Below, in pieces: positions 49,617-61,620 of a stretch of DNA of 64,000 nt. The stretch covers positions 62,001-126,000 of the forward strand of contig NZ_LOWB01000098.1 in assembly GCF_001522865.1 (NCBI RefSeq). Direction: 5' to 3'. A program made the position numbers and the translations under genes. The notes under the pieces were generated by a model, which was given only the letters and a program-made list of their open reading frames with translations, made no database searches and was not told where the DNA came from. Every line of letters begins with the position of its first letter. The stretch's first letter is position 1. Source of the stretch: Burkholderia sp. TSV86 (GTDB taxonomy: Bacteria; Pseudomonadota; Gammaproteobacteria; Burkholderiales; Burkholderiaceae).

Positions 49617-49766
49617 TCAATTGCGAATCGTCACGCCACGGTCGATCGTGCCGTACATTTCGATGCTACCGGTTCCGGCGCCCGTATTGGCGCCCCGTTG
49701 CGCGCAGCCCGCACAAACGGCTGCGGTTAGCAGGATCAACGCAAGAATCTTGATTGGACGAAGCAT
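49617..49766 (-). CDS. Small lipoprotein candidate
   Basis: A 49-aa frame read from the minus strand. It starts MLRPIKILALILLTAAVCAG, with a positive N-terminus and a hydrophobic core, followed directly by a Cys (GC at residues 20-21), then about 28 polar residues ending GTIDRGVTIRN. This looks like a lipoprotein signal with the lipid-attachment Cys at residue 21, although position -3 (Cys18 region) is not the usual Leu. No strong ribosome site is visible. It lies between the thioesterase and the ArsR-like gene. Could be a chance frame, but its composition differs from neighbouring shadow frames. Confidence 0.55.
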   Translation of the reverse strand: MLRPIKILALILLTAAVCAGCAQRGANTGAGTGSIEMYGTIDRGVTIRN

Positions 49767-49935
49767 GGTCGAGCGTTCGGCGCGCGAGGGCCGCGCGCCG
49801 CCTAGTCAGCGGTTTGTTGCATTTTACGCAGGCCCCGCCCGCGCCGCGTATTCGATATTTCATCCGATCCGGAAACATCGGGGCCGCCCACCGTCTACAC
49901 TCGCAATCGCCCTCCTTCGCCCATCAGGATCGTCC

Positions 49936-50646
49936 ATGCCCGCCTCCGACCGCCACGCCGCCCTCCCCAGCCTGAACCGTATCGGCGCACTGCTCGCCGA
50001 CCCTGGGCGCACCGCGATGCTATGGGCGCTGATGGACGGCAGCGCACGCCCGGCGGGCGAGTTGACGTTGATCGCCGGGCTCTCGCCTTCCGCGGCGAGC
50101 GCGCACCTCGCGCGGCTCACCGACAGCGGCCTGCTGGCGCTCGACGTGCGCGGCCGGCACCGCTACTACCGGATCGCGTCACCCGAGGTCGCCGCCACCA
50201 TCGAGGCGCTGGCGAACGTCGCGCAGGCGGCGGCGCAGCAGCGTCCGGCGCTGCGCGCCGCGCGCACCGTGCCACTCGACATGCGCTACGCCCGCACCTG
50301 CTACGACCACATGGCGGGCGAGCTCGCGGTGCAGGTATTCGACGCATTGAGCACGCGCAGTTGGCTGACTGCCGAGAACGGCATGATCGACGTGACGGCA
50401 GCGGGCAGCGCTCAATTTGCGCAATGGGGCATCGACGTCGTCAGCGAGCGCGCGAAGCGCCGCCGCTTCGCATGCACGTGCGCCGACTGGAGCGAGCGGC
50501 GCCCTCACCTCGGCGGCGCGCTCGGCGCGGCGCTGCTCGGCTGCTTTCACCGGCACGGCTGGATCGAGCAGGCGGGCAAGCCGCGCGTGCTGCGCGTGAC
50601 ACCGCCCGGCCAGCGCGCATTCGACGCATGGCTCACCTGCCGATGA
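49936..50646 (+). CDS. ArsR-family winged-helix regulator
   Basis: A 236-aa transcriptional regulator with an ArsR-type winged helix in residues 15-85. ALMDGSARPAGELTLIAGLS is followed by PSAASAHLARLTDSGLLALD and GRHRYYRI, the recognition helix and wing. The C-terminal 150 residues contain RYARTCYDHMAGELAVQVFD, seen in one branch of the family. No classic metal-binding CxC in the recognition helix is present, so metal sensing is not implied; Cys residues do occur at RRFACTCADW. Target genes are unknown. It is followed by the FecR-domain gene 160 bp away. Confidence 0.88.
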   Translation: MPASDRHAALPSLNRIGALLADPGRTAMLWALMDGSARPAGELTLIAGLSPSAASAHLARLTDSGLLALDVRGRHRYYRIASPEVAATIEALANVAQAAAQQRPALRAARTVPLDMRYARTCYDHMAGELAVQVFDALSTRSWLTAENGMIDVTAAGSAQFAQWGIDVVSERAKRRRFACTCADWSERRPHLGGALGAALLGCFHRHGWIEQAGKPRVLRVTPPGQRAFDAWLTCR

Positions 50647-50805
50647 CACGGGCTTTCATCGCCCTGACGAAACGGACTGCGCGGACAACTCTTGTTACAT
50701 GCGCATCAACTTGCATAACAAAAGACCGGCATTGAAACATGCTCAGCGGATAGAGTGGACTCATACGGCGCGTGCCACGCCGGACATAACAGAGACCGCA
50801 CGACC

Positions 50806-53094
50806 ATGTCAGCCGCCTGCGCTTTGCCCAATCTGCCACGCATCGCACGCTACACGATTGCCGCGGCGGCCGCGCTCGCCGCGTGGCAACCGGCTTTCGC
50901 ACAAACCTTCGATGCGCGTGCCGCGGCGGTAGCCGCCGCGCGGCAGCCGGACAGCGATCCGCCCAGCCGCGTCGCGCGGCTCAATTATTTGTCGGGTGCC
51001 GTCACGACAGAGCCCGCAGGCGCGAGCGACTGGTCATACGCGGCCGTCAACCGTCCGCTGACAACAGGCGACCAGTTGTGGAACGATGCGGGCGCCCGCT
51101 CGGAGTTGCACATCGGCTCGAGCGCGGTGCGCCTGGGGCAGTCGACGAGCCTGTCGATCCTCAATCTCGACGATACGAACGCGCAGCTCAAGGTGCCGCT
51201 CGGCACGCTGTCGATACACGTGCGCGACTTGGCGCCCGGCATGTCGTATGAGATCGACACGCCGAATCTCGCGCTTGCCGTCGGCTCGCCCGGCGACTAT
51301 CGCATCGATGTCGCGCCCGACGGCACGAGCACGGCCGTCACCGTGCGGCGCGGCAGCGTGACCGTCTATGGCGACAATACGCAGATGCCGGTGTCGGCGG
51401 GCCAGCACGTCGTCTTCACCGGCATCGCGTTGCAGGTTGCGGACACCGGCGCCGCACCGCCGCCCGACAGTCTCGACGAATGGGCGGCGGGCCGCGATGC
51501 AGCCGAGGAACGCTCGGTGTCGGCGCGTTACGTGTCGCGCGACATCCCCGGCTATCAAGATCTGGACGCGAATGGCACGTGGCGCGACACCCCCGACTAC
51601 GGCGAAGTCTGGGTGCCGAGCGCGGTGCCCGCCGATTGGGCGCCGTACCGGACCGGCCATTGGATCTGGCAGGCGCCGTGGGGCTGGACCTGGGTCGACG
51701 ATCAGCCATGGGGCTTCGCGCCTTACCACTATGGCCGCTGGGCATATGTCGGCGACTCGTGGGCATGGGTGCCGGGGCCGCTCGTCGTCAGCGCGCCGCC
51801 GCCGTGCTACGCGCCGGCGCTCGTTGCCTTCGTCGGCGGCGCGGGCGGCGGGTTCGACTGGAGCGTGAGCCTCGCGATCGGCGGCATCGCCGCGGCGGGC
51901 GTCGCGTGGTTCCCGCTCGGCCCGCACGACCCGTGGCGGCCGAGTTGGGGCGGCTGGAGCCCGCACTACTATCAGCGCGTAAATCAAACCGTGATCGTCA
52001 ACAACGGCACGATCAACACGGTCAACGTCAACAAGACGGTGACCGTGACGAATATCACGAACATCCATAACACATACGTCAACTTCCGCGCGCCGAACGC
52101 GGTGACGGCCGTGCCCGCGACGGCGTTCGTTCACGGCCAGCCAGTCGCGCATTTCGCGCAAAAGGTCGATCCGCAGCAATGGCGCAACGCGCGCATCGGC
52201 TCCGGCGCGCCCGGCCTCGCGCCCGTGCGGCAGAGCTTGGCGGGCGAATTGCGCAACGCGGCATACCGGCCGCCCGCGGCCGTCGAGCAACGCTCGATCG
52301 TCGCGACGCGCAATCCGGCCGTGCCCGCCGCCTATCGCGACCGGCTCGCCGCGCACCTGGTGCGAAGCGGCGCGCTGGTGCCGGGCGCGGGCGTCCCCGT
52401 CGTGAAGGCCGCTGCGCCGCCGAACTACGCGATGCGGCAAATGCACGCGATCGGCCATACCGGCGAGCCAAGCCACTGGGCGATGCGCAACGTACAGCTC
52501 GTCGGCACGCACACGCCGCTCGCGCAACCGCTGCGCGGCCCGCAACCCGGCATCGGCAATCCGGCGGCAGCCGCGCGCGCCGCCGAGCGTGCGCACGCTG
52601 GCGCACCGCCCGCGAACGCGGCACAACCGGGGATGCCGCGGAGCAACGCCGCGCGCGAGGCTTTCGTCCCGCCGAACGCAATGCGGCCGGTGAATCCCGA
52701 ACCATCGGCCAACAACGGCGTGCCGCAGCCGCCCGCGTTCAGCGATCCTTCCGTGCGCAACCATGACGGCGCGCCGCGCGTGCAGCCGCCATGGTCCGTC
52801 CCGCATCCGCCGATCGCGCAGCAGCGCGCAAGCGGCGCGAACGAGCGGCAAGCGCCTGCGTCGCCCGCTCAGCCGCGCCCGGACGGCGTGCCGAATCCGT
52901 TGCCGGATTACCGGGCACCGGCGCCAAACGCGCCGCCGCCGATCCGGGCAGCGCGCTCCGCGCCCACACCGCCAATACCGTCACCGGTACGCCCGCAGCC
53001 GGCATGGCAAGCACAGCGCGACGATTTCGACGTCCGGCCAGATGCCGCGCGGCGCCCAGCGCGATACGCCGCCGCCGAACGCGCCGCCGCATAA
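50806..53094 (+). CDS. FecR-domain, YXWGXW-type exported protein with probable C-terminal frameshift
   Basis: A 762-aa secreted protein. The signal peptide (to about FAQT, residue 34) is followed by a FecR-like beta domain (SELHIGSSAVRLGQSTSLSI to VRRGSVTVYGDN, about 70-190). Next come Trp/Tyr-rich repeats (WIWQAPWGWTWVDDQPWGF, YHYGRWAYVGDSWAWVPG), then an Asn/Thr stretch and about 300 Pro/Ala/Arg-rich residues. The frame ends abruptly in RYAAAERAAA. Another frame from about 53037 to 53311 continues the Pro/His-rich style (PPPNAPPHNGYRPPASQS to HRDAHRHT) and stops just before a terminator, so a one-base indel near 53035-53045 is likely. Role unknown, presumably envelope-associated. Confidence 0.82.
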   Translation: MSAACALPNLPRIARYTIAAAAALAAWQPAFAQTFDARAAAVAAARQPDSDPPSRVARLNYLSGAVTTEPAGASDWSYAAVNRPLTTGDQLWNDAGARSELHIGSSAVRLGQSTSLSILNLDDTNAQLKVPLGTLSIHVRDLAPGMSYEIDTPNLALAVGSPGDYRIDVAPDGTSTAVTVRRGSVTVYGDNTQMPVSAGQHVVFTGIALQVADTGAAPPPDSLDEWAAGRDAAEERSVSARYVSRDIPGYQDLDANGTWRDTPDYGEVWVPSAVPADWAPYRTGHWIWQAPWGWTWVDDQPWGFAPYHYGRWAYVGDSWAWVPGPLVVSAPPPCYAPALVAFVGGAGGGFDWSVSLAIGGIAAAGVAWFPLGPHDPWRPSWGGWSPHYYQRVNQTVIVNNGTINTVNVNKTVTVTNITNIHNTYVNFRAPNAVTAVPATAFVHGQPVAHFAQKVDPQQWRNARIGSGAPGLAPVRQSLAGELRNAAYRPPAAVEQRSIVATRNPAVPAAYRDRLAAHLVRSGALVPGAGVPVVKAAAPPNYAMRQMHAIGHTGEPSHWAMRNVQLVGTHTPLAQPLRGPQPGIGNPAAAARAAERAHAGAPPANAAQPGMPRSNAAREAFVPPNAMRPVNPEPSANNGVPQPPAFSDPSVRNHDGAPRVQPPWSVPHPPIAQQRASGANERQAPASPAQPRPDGVPNPLPDYRAPAPNAPPPIRAARSAPTPPIPSPVRPQPAWQAQRDDFDVRPDAARRPARYAAAERAAA

Positions 53095-53320
53095 CGGCTA
53101 TCGCCCGCCCGCGTCCCAGTCGCCAATGGAAGCGCCACGCGCGCCGCGGCCAGGAATGGAAGCGCCCCGGATCGAGCCTCGCCCCGCACCGTCACCGCAA
53201 CCCGCGCCGCACGCGCCTTCTGCACCGTTGCGCCAGGAACCGGCCCATCCGATGCGCGCGGATCAGCCGCACGCGTTCGACACACATCGCGACGCGCACC
53301 GGCACACATGACGCACCCAG

Positions 53321-53349
53321 AAAAAACCCGCGAAAGTCGCGGGTTTTTT
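53321..53349. terminator. Bidirectional terminator between FecR-type gene and thyA
   Basis: AAAAAACCCGCGA (53321-53333) pairs perfectly with TCGCGGGTTTTTT (53337-53349) around a 3-nt loop. The A- and T-runs flank the GC stem, so it works for both convergent units. It starts 10 bp after the stop of the alternative frame (53311), which supports that frame as the true end of the upstream gene. Confidence 0.92.
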
Positions 53350-53392
53350 GCTCTGCAGACACGAGCCGAAGCCCGCAATGCCAACGCGTCGC

Positions 53393-54364
53393 TCAAACCG
53401 CCATCGGCGCGGTCAATGGCTCATGATGCCGATAGTCGACAAGCGAAAAATCCGACGGTTCGATGCGCTCGAGCCACTCCGGCTCATACTTGCCCGTCTT
53501 CGCGAACTCGGGCACCCGCTCGGCGATCTCCAGCCGCGGGCTCGCGAACGGCTCGCGCTGCAACTGCTGGTTCAGCATGTCGAGCTGATTTTCGTAGATG
53601 TGCGCATCGCCGATGAAATACGTGAACCAGCGCGGCGCATAGCCCGTCAAGCGGCCGACGAGCGACAAAAGCGCCGCGCCCTCGGCGAGATTGAAGGGCG
53701 TGCCGAGCCCGACGTCGTTGCTGCGAATGTACAGACACAGCGAGATCTCCCGCCGCTCGACGTTCGGCAGGAACTGGTACAGCAGATGACACGCGGGCAG
53801 CGCGATTTCGTCGAGCACCGCCGGATTCCAGCCGTGGAACAGAATGCGGCGGCTCGACGGATCGCGGATAATCGTATCGAGGCAATCGCGCAACTGATCG
53901 ATCGCCTTGTGCATCAGCACTTTGCGCGCATCACCGTGCTCGAACTGCGCGACCACGCGATAGCCGCGCGACAACGCGTCGGTGATTTGCGCATCGGCCC
54001 GCGCATCGAGCACCTTGTAGCCCGGCCAGCGGCGCCATTGCACGCCGTATACGTCGCCGAGATCGTCGGCGCCGAGCCGATACGGATTCGCGAGCCACTG
54101 CGCGTTGTCGTTCGCGTTCGCATCCCACACCTTGCAGCCGAGCGCTCGAAAATCGGCCGCGCTGCGCTTCGCGCGCAAAAAGCCGACCAACTCCCCGATC
54201 GCCGCCTTGAACGCGAGCTTCTTCGTCGTCACGGCGGGAAAGCCCTGCTGCAGATCGAAGCGCAGCATCGCGCCGGGAATGCTGATCGTGCGAATGCCGG
54301 TGCGATTGGTCTGCCAGGTGCCGGTGTCGAGAATGGTGCGAACGAGGTCGAGATACTGTTTCAT
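53393..54364 (-). CDS. thyA: Thymidylate synthase
   Basis: ThyA methylates dUMP to dTMP with methylene-tetrahydrofolate, giving dihydrofolate, which FolA (next gene, opposite strand) reduces. The 323-aa protein has the nucleophile Cys192 in [12 protein letters not shown], the folate-binding [17 protein letters not shown] region and [18 protein letters not shown]. It is about 60 residues longer than E. coli ThyA through insertions in the middle. The ATG at 54364 has AAAGGA upstream; longer in-frame starts are not credible. thyA and folA are divergent with 147 bp between. Confidence 0.96.
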   Translation of the reverse strand: MKQYLDLVRTILDTGTWQTNRTGIRTISIPGAMLRFDLQQGFPAVTTKKLAFKAAIGELVGFLRAKRSAADFRALGCKVWDANANDNAQWLANPYRLGADDLGDVYGVQWRRWPGYKVLDARADAQITDALSRGYRVVAQFEHGDARKVLMHKAIDQLRDCLDTIIRDPSSRRILFHGWNPAVLDEIALPACHLLYQFLPNVERREISLCLYIRSNDVGLGTPFNLAEGAALLSLVGRLTGYAPRWFTYFIGDAHIYENQLDMLNQQLQREPFASPRLEIAERVPEFAKTGKYEPEWLERIEPSDFSLVDYRHHEPLTAPMAV

Positions 54365-54511
54365 GCGAATTCCTTTGGCCGCGGCAAGCGGCCGCGTCGC
54401 GCCCATTTTAGCAAGCCAGCCGAATCGCGGCCCGGCCGCGCGAGCGCCGGCATCGCGCTCGGCGCAATCCGGTAGAATCGGGCCTTTGCGTTTTTCCGCC
54501 CCCTTCCCGTC

Positions 54512-55015
54512 ATGACGACGCTGACCCTGATCGTCGCGCGCGCCCGCAATGGCGTCATCGGCCGCGACAACCAGCTCCCGTGGAAACTCCCCGAGGATCT
54601 CGCGTATTTCAAGCGAACGACGATGGGCGCGCCCGTCATCATGGGCCGCAAGACACACGAATCAATCGGCCGGCCGCTGCCCGGCCGCCGCAATATCGTC
54701 GTCACGCGCGACGGCACGCGGCGCTTCGACGGCTGCGACACCGCGACGTCGCTCGACGCGGCGCTCGCGCTCGCCGCGCGCGACGGCGCGGCCGAAGCGT
54801 TCCTGATCGGCGGTGCGCAATTGTACGCACAAGGCATCCGGCAAGCTGACAAGCTGCTCGTCACCGAGATCGATCAGGATTTCGACGGAGATGCGTCGTT
54901 TCCCGCGCCCGATGCGGCGCAGTGGGAAGAAGTATCGCGCGATACGCATCGCGCGGCGATGCCGAATGATTTCGCCTACGCATTCGTCGCTTACCGGCGC
55001 AGACACGCGGGCTGA
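54512..55015 (+). CDS. folA: Dihydrofolate reductase
   Basis: The 167-aa DHFR reduces dihydrofolate with NADPH and is the trimethoprim target. It starts [20 protein letters not shown] and has [34 protein letters not shown] and [11 protein letters not shown], all family motifs, with the active-site acidic residue Glu/Asp in the PEDLAYF helix. Length is normal. Divergent from thyA; a terminator separates it from pmbA. Confidence 0.97.
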   Translation: MTTLTLIVARARNGVIGRDNQLPWKLPEDLAYFKRTTMGAPVIMGRKTHESIGRPLPGRRNIVVTRDGTRRFDGCDTATSLDAALALAARDGAAEAFLIGGAQLYAQGIRQADKLLVTEIDQDFDGDASFPAPDAAQWEEVSRDTHRAAMPNDFAYAFVAYRRRHAG

Positions 55016-55135
55016 ACAACACCGGCACGCCTTCACTCATCACCCGTTCGGCGGACCGGCGCCCCGCATTCGCCGGCGCATGCGCAACGGGCACGCGTTG
55101 CCGATATCGGCAAAATCCGCCGCTTGAGCGCAAAC

Positions 55136-55164
55136 AAAAAGCGCCGCAACAAGCGGCGCTTTTT
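55136..55164. terminator. Bidirectional terminator between folA and pmbA
   Basis: AAAAAGCGCCGC (55136-55147) pairs perfectly with GCGGCGCTTTTT (55153-55164) around AACAA. The T-run on either strand makes it a terminator for both convergent genes. Confidence 0.92.
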
Positions 55165-55198
55165 ATCGACTGCGGCGCGGCCATGCTGCCGCTCGCGC

Positions 55199-56572
55199 TT
55201 ACTGCCCGGCGATCGTCATCTGCTCGATCAGCACCGAGCCGGTTTCCTTCGTTCCGCGCACGATCGTATCCGCGCCGATCGCGACGATATGGCGGAACAT
55301 CTCCTGCAACGTGCTCGCGACGGTGATTTCCTCGACCGGATACTGAATCACGCCGTTCTCGACCCAGAAGCCCGCCGCGCCGCGCGAATAATCGCCCGTC
55401 ACATAATTGACGCCCTGCCCCATCAATTCGGTCAGCAACAGGCCCGTGCCGAGCTTTTTCAGCATCGCGTCGAAATCGTCGCCGGGCTGCGTCTGCGCGC
55501 TCCTGAGCGCCAGGTTATGCGAGCCGCCCGCGTTGCCGGTCGTCTGCGTGCCGAGCTTGCGCGCGGAATACGTCGACAGGAAATAGCCCTCGACGACGCC
55601 GTCGTTCACGACGCTGCGCGCGCGGGTACGCACGCCTTCCTCGTCGAACGGCGCGCTGCCCATCGCGCGCGGCACGTGCGGGTCCTCGACCACCTGCACG
55701 TGCGGCGCGAATACTTGCTTGCCCAGGCTGTCGACCAGAAATGACGTCTTGCGATACAGCGCACCGCCGCTTACCGCCTGCACGAACGCGCCGAGCAGGC
55801 CCGCCGCGAGCGGCGCCTCGAACAGCACCGGCACCTTGCGCGTATCGAGACGGCGCGCGCCGATCCGTGCGAGCGCGCGCTCGGCCGCGTAACGGCCGAC
55901 CGATTCGGGCGACGCGAGATCGTCCGCGCGGCGCTTGGACGTGTACCAGTCGTCGCGCTGCATCAGCCGCCCGCTGCCCGCGATCGGCGCGCACGCGACG
56001 TAGTGCCGCGAGTACGGATAGCCGCCGACGAAGCCGCGCGACGTCGCGAGCACGAATTGCGAATGCTGGGCGGACACGCTCGCGCCTTCCGAATTGCGGA
56101 TTTGCGGGCTGACCGCGAACGCGGCGTCCTCCGCGCGACGCGCGATTTCGACCGCGTCGTCGGCCGACACGTGCCAAGGGTGATACAAATCGAGATCGCG
56201 CGGCTCGGTCTCGAGCAACTCGGCCTCGGCGAGCCCGGCCGCATCGTCCTCGGCGGTGAAGCGCGCGATGTTGTATGCCGCCGCGACCGTATCCTTCAGC
56301 GCCGCCGGCGAGAAATCCGACGTGCTCGCGTTGCCGCGCTTCTTGCCGATGAAAACCGTCACGCCGACGGTCTTGTCGCGGTTGTGCTCGATCGTCTCGA
56401 TCGCGCCGCGTCGCACCGATACCGACAGCCCGTCGCCCTCGGAAATCTCGGTCGCGGCGTCGGTCGCGCCGAGCGCCTTCGCGTGCCGGAGGATGTCGGC
56501 CGCGATGTTTTTCAGTTCGTCCTGCGTATGCGGAAAATGACGCGCGGGGGCGTCGGCGAGGTTTGCAGCCAT
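55199..56572 (-). CDS. pmbA: Metalloprotease-family protein PmbA (TldE)
   Basis: PmbA/TldE partners with TldD in peptide maturation and degradation, for example of microcin precursors; TldD carries the metal site. The 457-aa protein begins [17 protein letters not shown] (ATG at 56572) and includes the N-terminal motif [32 protein letters not shown] and the C-terminal [19 protein letters not shown] [15 protein letters not shown] and [14 protein letters not shown]. tldD is not in this window. It is divergent from yjgA. Confidence 0.94.
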   Translation of the reverse strand: MAANLADAPARHFPHTQDELKNIAADILRHAKALGATDAATEISEGDGLSVSVRRGAIETIEHNRDKTVGVTVFIGKKRGNASTSDFSPAALKDTVAAAYNIARFTAEDDAAGLAEAELLETEPRDLDLYHPWHVSADDAVEIARRAEDAAFAVSPQIRNSEGASVSAQHSQFVLATSRGFVGGYPYSRHYVACAPIAGSGRLMQRDDWYTSKRRADDLASPESVGRYAAERALARIGARRLDTRKVPVLFEAPLAAGLLGAFVQAVSGGALYRKTSFLVDSLGKQVFAPHVQVVEDPHVPRAMGSAPFDEEGVRTRARSVVNDGVVEGYFLSTYSARKLGTQTTGNAGGSHNLALRSAQTQPGDDFDAMLKKLGTGLLLTELMGQGVNYVTGDYSRGAAGFWVENGVIQYPVEEITVASTLQEMFRHIVAIGADTIVRGTKETGSVLIEQMTIAGQ

Positions 56573-56698
56573 CGTCGTGGTATCCGGTGGCGGGCGGATC
56601 GCCCGCATGTTTCGAAATGTGCGTATCCCGCGATCATAGCAAGGTCCAGCGCCGCTGACGCGGTTCGGCGAACGCTGCGCCGCGATACAATGCCGCCC

Positions 56699-57301
56699 AT
56701 GACACGCAAAACCCGCATCCAACCGATCGAGCCCGCCGCCGATGACACTGGCCACGGCTACGATCGCCCCAGCAAATCACAATTGAAGCGCGACATGCAC
56801 GCGCTGCAGGAACTGGGCGCCGCCCTCGTCGAGCTGCCGAAGGACGCGCTCAAGCGCATGCCGATGCCGGAGGATCTCGCCGACGCCGTCGCCGAGGCGC
56901 GCCGGATCACCGATCACGAAGGCAAACGCCGTCAAGTCCAATATGTCGGCCGCGTGATGCGCTCGCTGTCCGATGACGAGACAGCGGCGCTGCGCGCCGC
57001 GCTCGACGCGCAGCGCGGCGTCAACAAGGCCGAGACCGCGCGCCTGCATTGGATCGAGCGCACCCGCGAGCAACTGCTCGCGAACGACGACGCGCTCACC
57101 GCGTTCATCCGCGAATATCCGTCGGCCGACGTGCAGGAAGGCCGCACGCTGATTCGCAATGCGCGCAAGGAAGCGCAGCAGGGCAAGCCGCCGCGCTACT
57201 TCCGCGAACTGTTCCAATGGATCAAGACGGCGAGCGCCGCGGCAGACGCGCACGATGAAGACTCCCCCGCCGCCGAGGACGATCATGACGACCCAGCGTA
57301 A
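56699..57301 (+). CDS. yjgA: Ribosome-associated protein YjgA (DarP)
   Basis: A 200-aa DUF615-family protein; E. coli YjgA/DarP binds the late 50S subunit precursor. Conserved segments are [34 protein letters not shown] and [20 protein letters not shown], with a charged acidic tail ([14 protein letters not shown]). The second of two near ATG codons (56699, MTRKTRIQ) is chosen; 56690 is possible. It overlaps mog by 17 bp and is divergent from pmbA, a very common arrangement. Confidence 0.93.
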   Translation: MTRKTRIQPIEPAADDTGHGYDRPSKSQLKRDMHALQELGAALVELPKDALKRMPMPEDLADAVAEARRITDHEGKRRQVQYVGRVMRSLSDDETAALRAALDAQRGVNKAETARLHWIERTREQLLANDDALTAFIREYPSADVQEGRTLIRNARKEAQQGKPPRYFRELFQWIKTASAAADAHDEDSPAAEDDHDDPA

Positions 57302-57914
57302 TCATCCCGACGAACTCGTGGTCGGCATCGTGTCGATCAGCGACCGCGCATCGAGCGGCGTCTACGAGGACAAAGGCATTCCGGCGTTGACCGACTGGCT
57401 CGCGGACGCGCTCGCGTCGCCGTGGCGCGCCGAAACCCGGCTCATTCGCGACGACGCGCAGACGATCTCGGCCACGCTGATCGAGCTGGTCGACATCACA
57501 CGCTGCGATCTGGTGCTGACCACGGGCGGCACCGGCCCCGCGCGCCGCGACGTGACGCCCGAGGCGACGCTCGCGGTCGCGACGAAGGAAATGCCCGGCT
57601 TCGGCGAGCAGATGCGGCAGATCAGCCTGAATTTCGTACCAACCGCGATCCTGTCGCGGCAGGTCGCGGTCATCCGCGAAACGCCGGACCACGCCGCGCT
57701 GATCGTGAACCTGCCCGGCCAGCCGAAATCGATCAAGGAAACGCTGGAAGGGCTGCGCGACGACGACGGCAAGATTCAGGTGCCCGGCATCTTCGCCGCG
57801 GTGCCGTACTGCATCGATCTGATCGGCGGACCTTACGTCGACACGCATGCGCATGTCTGCGCGGCATTCCGGCCCAAGAGCGCGGTGCGCGCCCCGAAGT
57901 CATGCGGCGCGTGA
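57285..57914 (+). CDS. mog: Molybdopterin adenylyltransferase Mog
   Basis: Mog adenylylates molybdopterin before MoeA inserts molybdenum. The 209-aa protein starts [20 protein letters not shown], and contains [37 protein letters not shown] with the conserved GGTG and acidic residues, then [15 protein letters not shown]. The start lies 16 bp inside yjgA, so translation is coupled. It complements the moaA-mobA-moeA cluster at 31-34.6 kb. Confidence 0.93.
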   Translation: MTTQRNHPDELVVGIVSISDRASSGVYEDKGIPALTDWLADALASPWRAETRLIRDDAQTISATLIELVDITRCDLVLTTGGTGPARRDVTPEATLAVATKEMPGFGEQMRQISLNFVPTAILSRQVAVIRETPDHAALIVNLPGQPKSIKETLEGLRDDDGKIQVPGIFAAVPYCIDLIGGPYVDTHAHVCAAFRPKSAVRAPKSCGA

Positions 57915-57990
57915 CGTTCGTCGAATGACGCACCGCAGCAAGCCGGCAGCGCGCGGCGCGGCGTGCCGCACGCGCCCGCGGACAGGCGCG

Positions 57991-59994
<2,004 letters not shown>

Positions 59995-59998
<4 letters not shown>

Positions 59999-60939
59999 AG
60001 CGCGCGTCGACCAAGCAGGCGGCAAAGGCCGCCGCGCGCGGCGGCGAGCGCGCCGAAGGCCGCGTGATCGCCGCGCACGGCCGCCACTACATCGTCGCGC
60101 CGGCCACGGGTGGTCCGCTGTTGCAGTGCTTTCCGCGCGGCAAGAAAAGCGAGATCGCGGTCGGCGACAACGTGCGCTATGAGCAGACGTCGGCCGATCA
60201 AGGCGTGATCGTCGCAATCGACGAGCGCCGCAATCTGCTGTACCGCTCCGATCAGTTCAAATCGAAGCTTTTCGCCGCGAATCTCGATCAGTTGCTGATC
60301 GTGCTCGCGACCGAGCCGCATTTCAGCGAGGATCTGCTCGGCCGCGCGCTGATCGCCGCGGAGGCGAACGAACTCAAGCCGATCGTCGTGCTGAACAAGA
60401 TCGACGTCGACGCCGCGTTGCCGGCCGCGCGCACGCGGCTCGCGCCATACCGCGCGCTCGGCTACGATGTGCTCGAACTGTCGGTCAAGGGCGCGCCCGA
60501 CAACGCGCGCGCGCAGCTCGCGCCGCGCCTGGCCGGCCATGCGACGATCCTGCTCGGCCAATCCGGGATGGGCAAATCGACCCTCGTCAATTTGCTCGTG
60601 CCCAATGCCGAAGCGGCAACGCGGGAGATTTCGGCGGCGCTCAACAGCGGCCGCCATACGACGACATTCACCCGCCTCTATCCGCTGCCGGAGGGTGGCT
60701 CGCTGATCGACTCGCCGGGATTTCAGGAATTCGGCCTTTATCATCTGACGGAAGGGCGCCTCGAACGCGCATTTCCCGAGTTCCGGCCGCTGTTGCCGCA
60801 CTGCCGTTTCTATAATTGCCACCATCTGCACGAGCCGGGATGCGCGATTCTCGACGCGCTCGCCGACGGCCGGATCGCGCCGGCCCGTCATGCGCTGTAT
60901 GCGCAGCTCGTGCATGAGGCGAGTCAAGTCGTCCGTTGA
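59995..60939 (+). CDS. rsgA: Small ribosomal subunit biogenesis GTPase RsgA
   Basis: RsgA is a circularly permuted GTPase that helps late 30S maturation. The 314-aa protein has an N-terminal OB fold, G4 (VVLNKIDVD) ahead of G1 ([12 protein letters not shown]) and G3 (DSPGFQEFG), the permuted order. A C-terminal zinc-binding segment with [14 protein letters not shown] follows. The ATG at 59995 overlaps the protease stop (ATGA). Upstream frame is an artefact. Confidence 0.96.
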
Positions 60940-61057
60940 TTGAAAGCCGGGAGCGCGGGCCAGCGCGGCCACGCGCCAAACCCGTTCGACGCCTCCGTTG
61001 ACGAGCCGCTGGCTTCGCTGCTTTTCGAGTTTCGGCCGCACGCAGGAGGACTCCGCC

Positions 61058-61375
61058 ATGCGCTTCAAGGCCCCCGATCTCGCCACTGCTCAGCACTGGG
61101 CCAATGTACTCGATGCCGCCGGCGTCGGCTGCGAGTTGCACAATTGCTACGCGAGCGGCGCACTCGGCGGCCTGCCGCTCGATGCGTGCCTGCCCGAGCT
61201 ATGGCTCGACGATGAGCGCGACGAGGCGCTGGCGCGGCGGCTGATCGCGGCGGCCTCGCTCGAACCGGCGCCCGGCGCGCTGCCGTGGCGCTGCGCGCAC
61301 TGCGGCGAGATGCTCGATCCGCAATTCACCGCCTGCTGGCACTGCGGCACGGGCCGCGATCCGCGCGACGGCTGA
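61058..61375 (+). CDS. DUF2007 domain protein with C-terminal zinc ribbon
   Basis: A 105-aa protein. The N-terminal DUF2007 domain (MRFKAPDLATAQHWANVLDAAGV then ELWLDDERDEALARRLI) is called a putative signal-transducing domain in databases without a proven function. The C-terminal 35 residues hold WRCAHCGEMLDPQFTACWHCG, a four-cysteine zinc ribbon. AGGAGG lies 8 nt upstream of the ATG at 61058. It may be co-transcribed with rsgA, 118 bp upstream. Confidence 0.87.
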   Translation: MRFKAPDLATAQHWANVLDAAGVGCELHNCYASGALGGLPLDACLPELWLDDERDEALARRLIAAASLEPAPGALPWRCAHCGEMLDPQFTACWHCGTGRDPRDG

Positions 61376-61503
61376 CATGCGATAGATGCGATATCGTCCA
61401 GAAAACGCCGCCGCCGTCATTGCCATCGCCATTGCCGCGAGATGGGGCCGTAATCGGCGAAGATGCCCCAAGCGGCAAAAATGCCGCGCACCAAGCCGGC
61501 TCA

Positions 61504-61555
61504 TGAAAAACACCCCAAAAATCGGATGGATGTCCAATTTTTGGGGTGCAATTCA
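61504..61555. repeat. Abutted inverted repeat resembling paired IS ends
   Basis: A 12-bp perfect inverted repeat, CACCCCAAAAAT (61511-61522) with ATTTTTGGGGTG (61537-61548), extends imperfectly outward to TGA...TCA-like ends at 61504 and 61555. The centre (61523-61536) holds GGAT and GTCC tips with a few bases between. The right half, TGTCCAATTTTTGGGGTGCA, resembles the ends of some IS3-family elements as I recall them. It sits in the 245-bp gap between the DUF2007 gene and the convergent CobD-like gene. It might also serve as a terminator, though no T-run follows the stem. Confidence 0.5.
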
Positions 61556-61620
61556 AGCAAAGCGCGAAGCCGTTTTTTCCGCTTATCCGGCCAACCAGCC
61601 AGGTTTGCCTTCTCCCGCCG

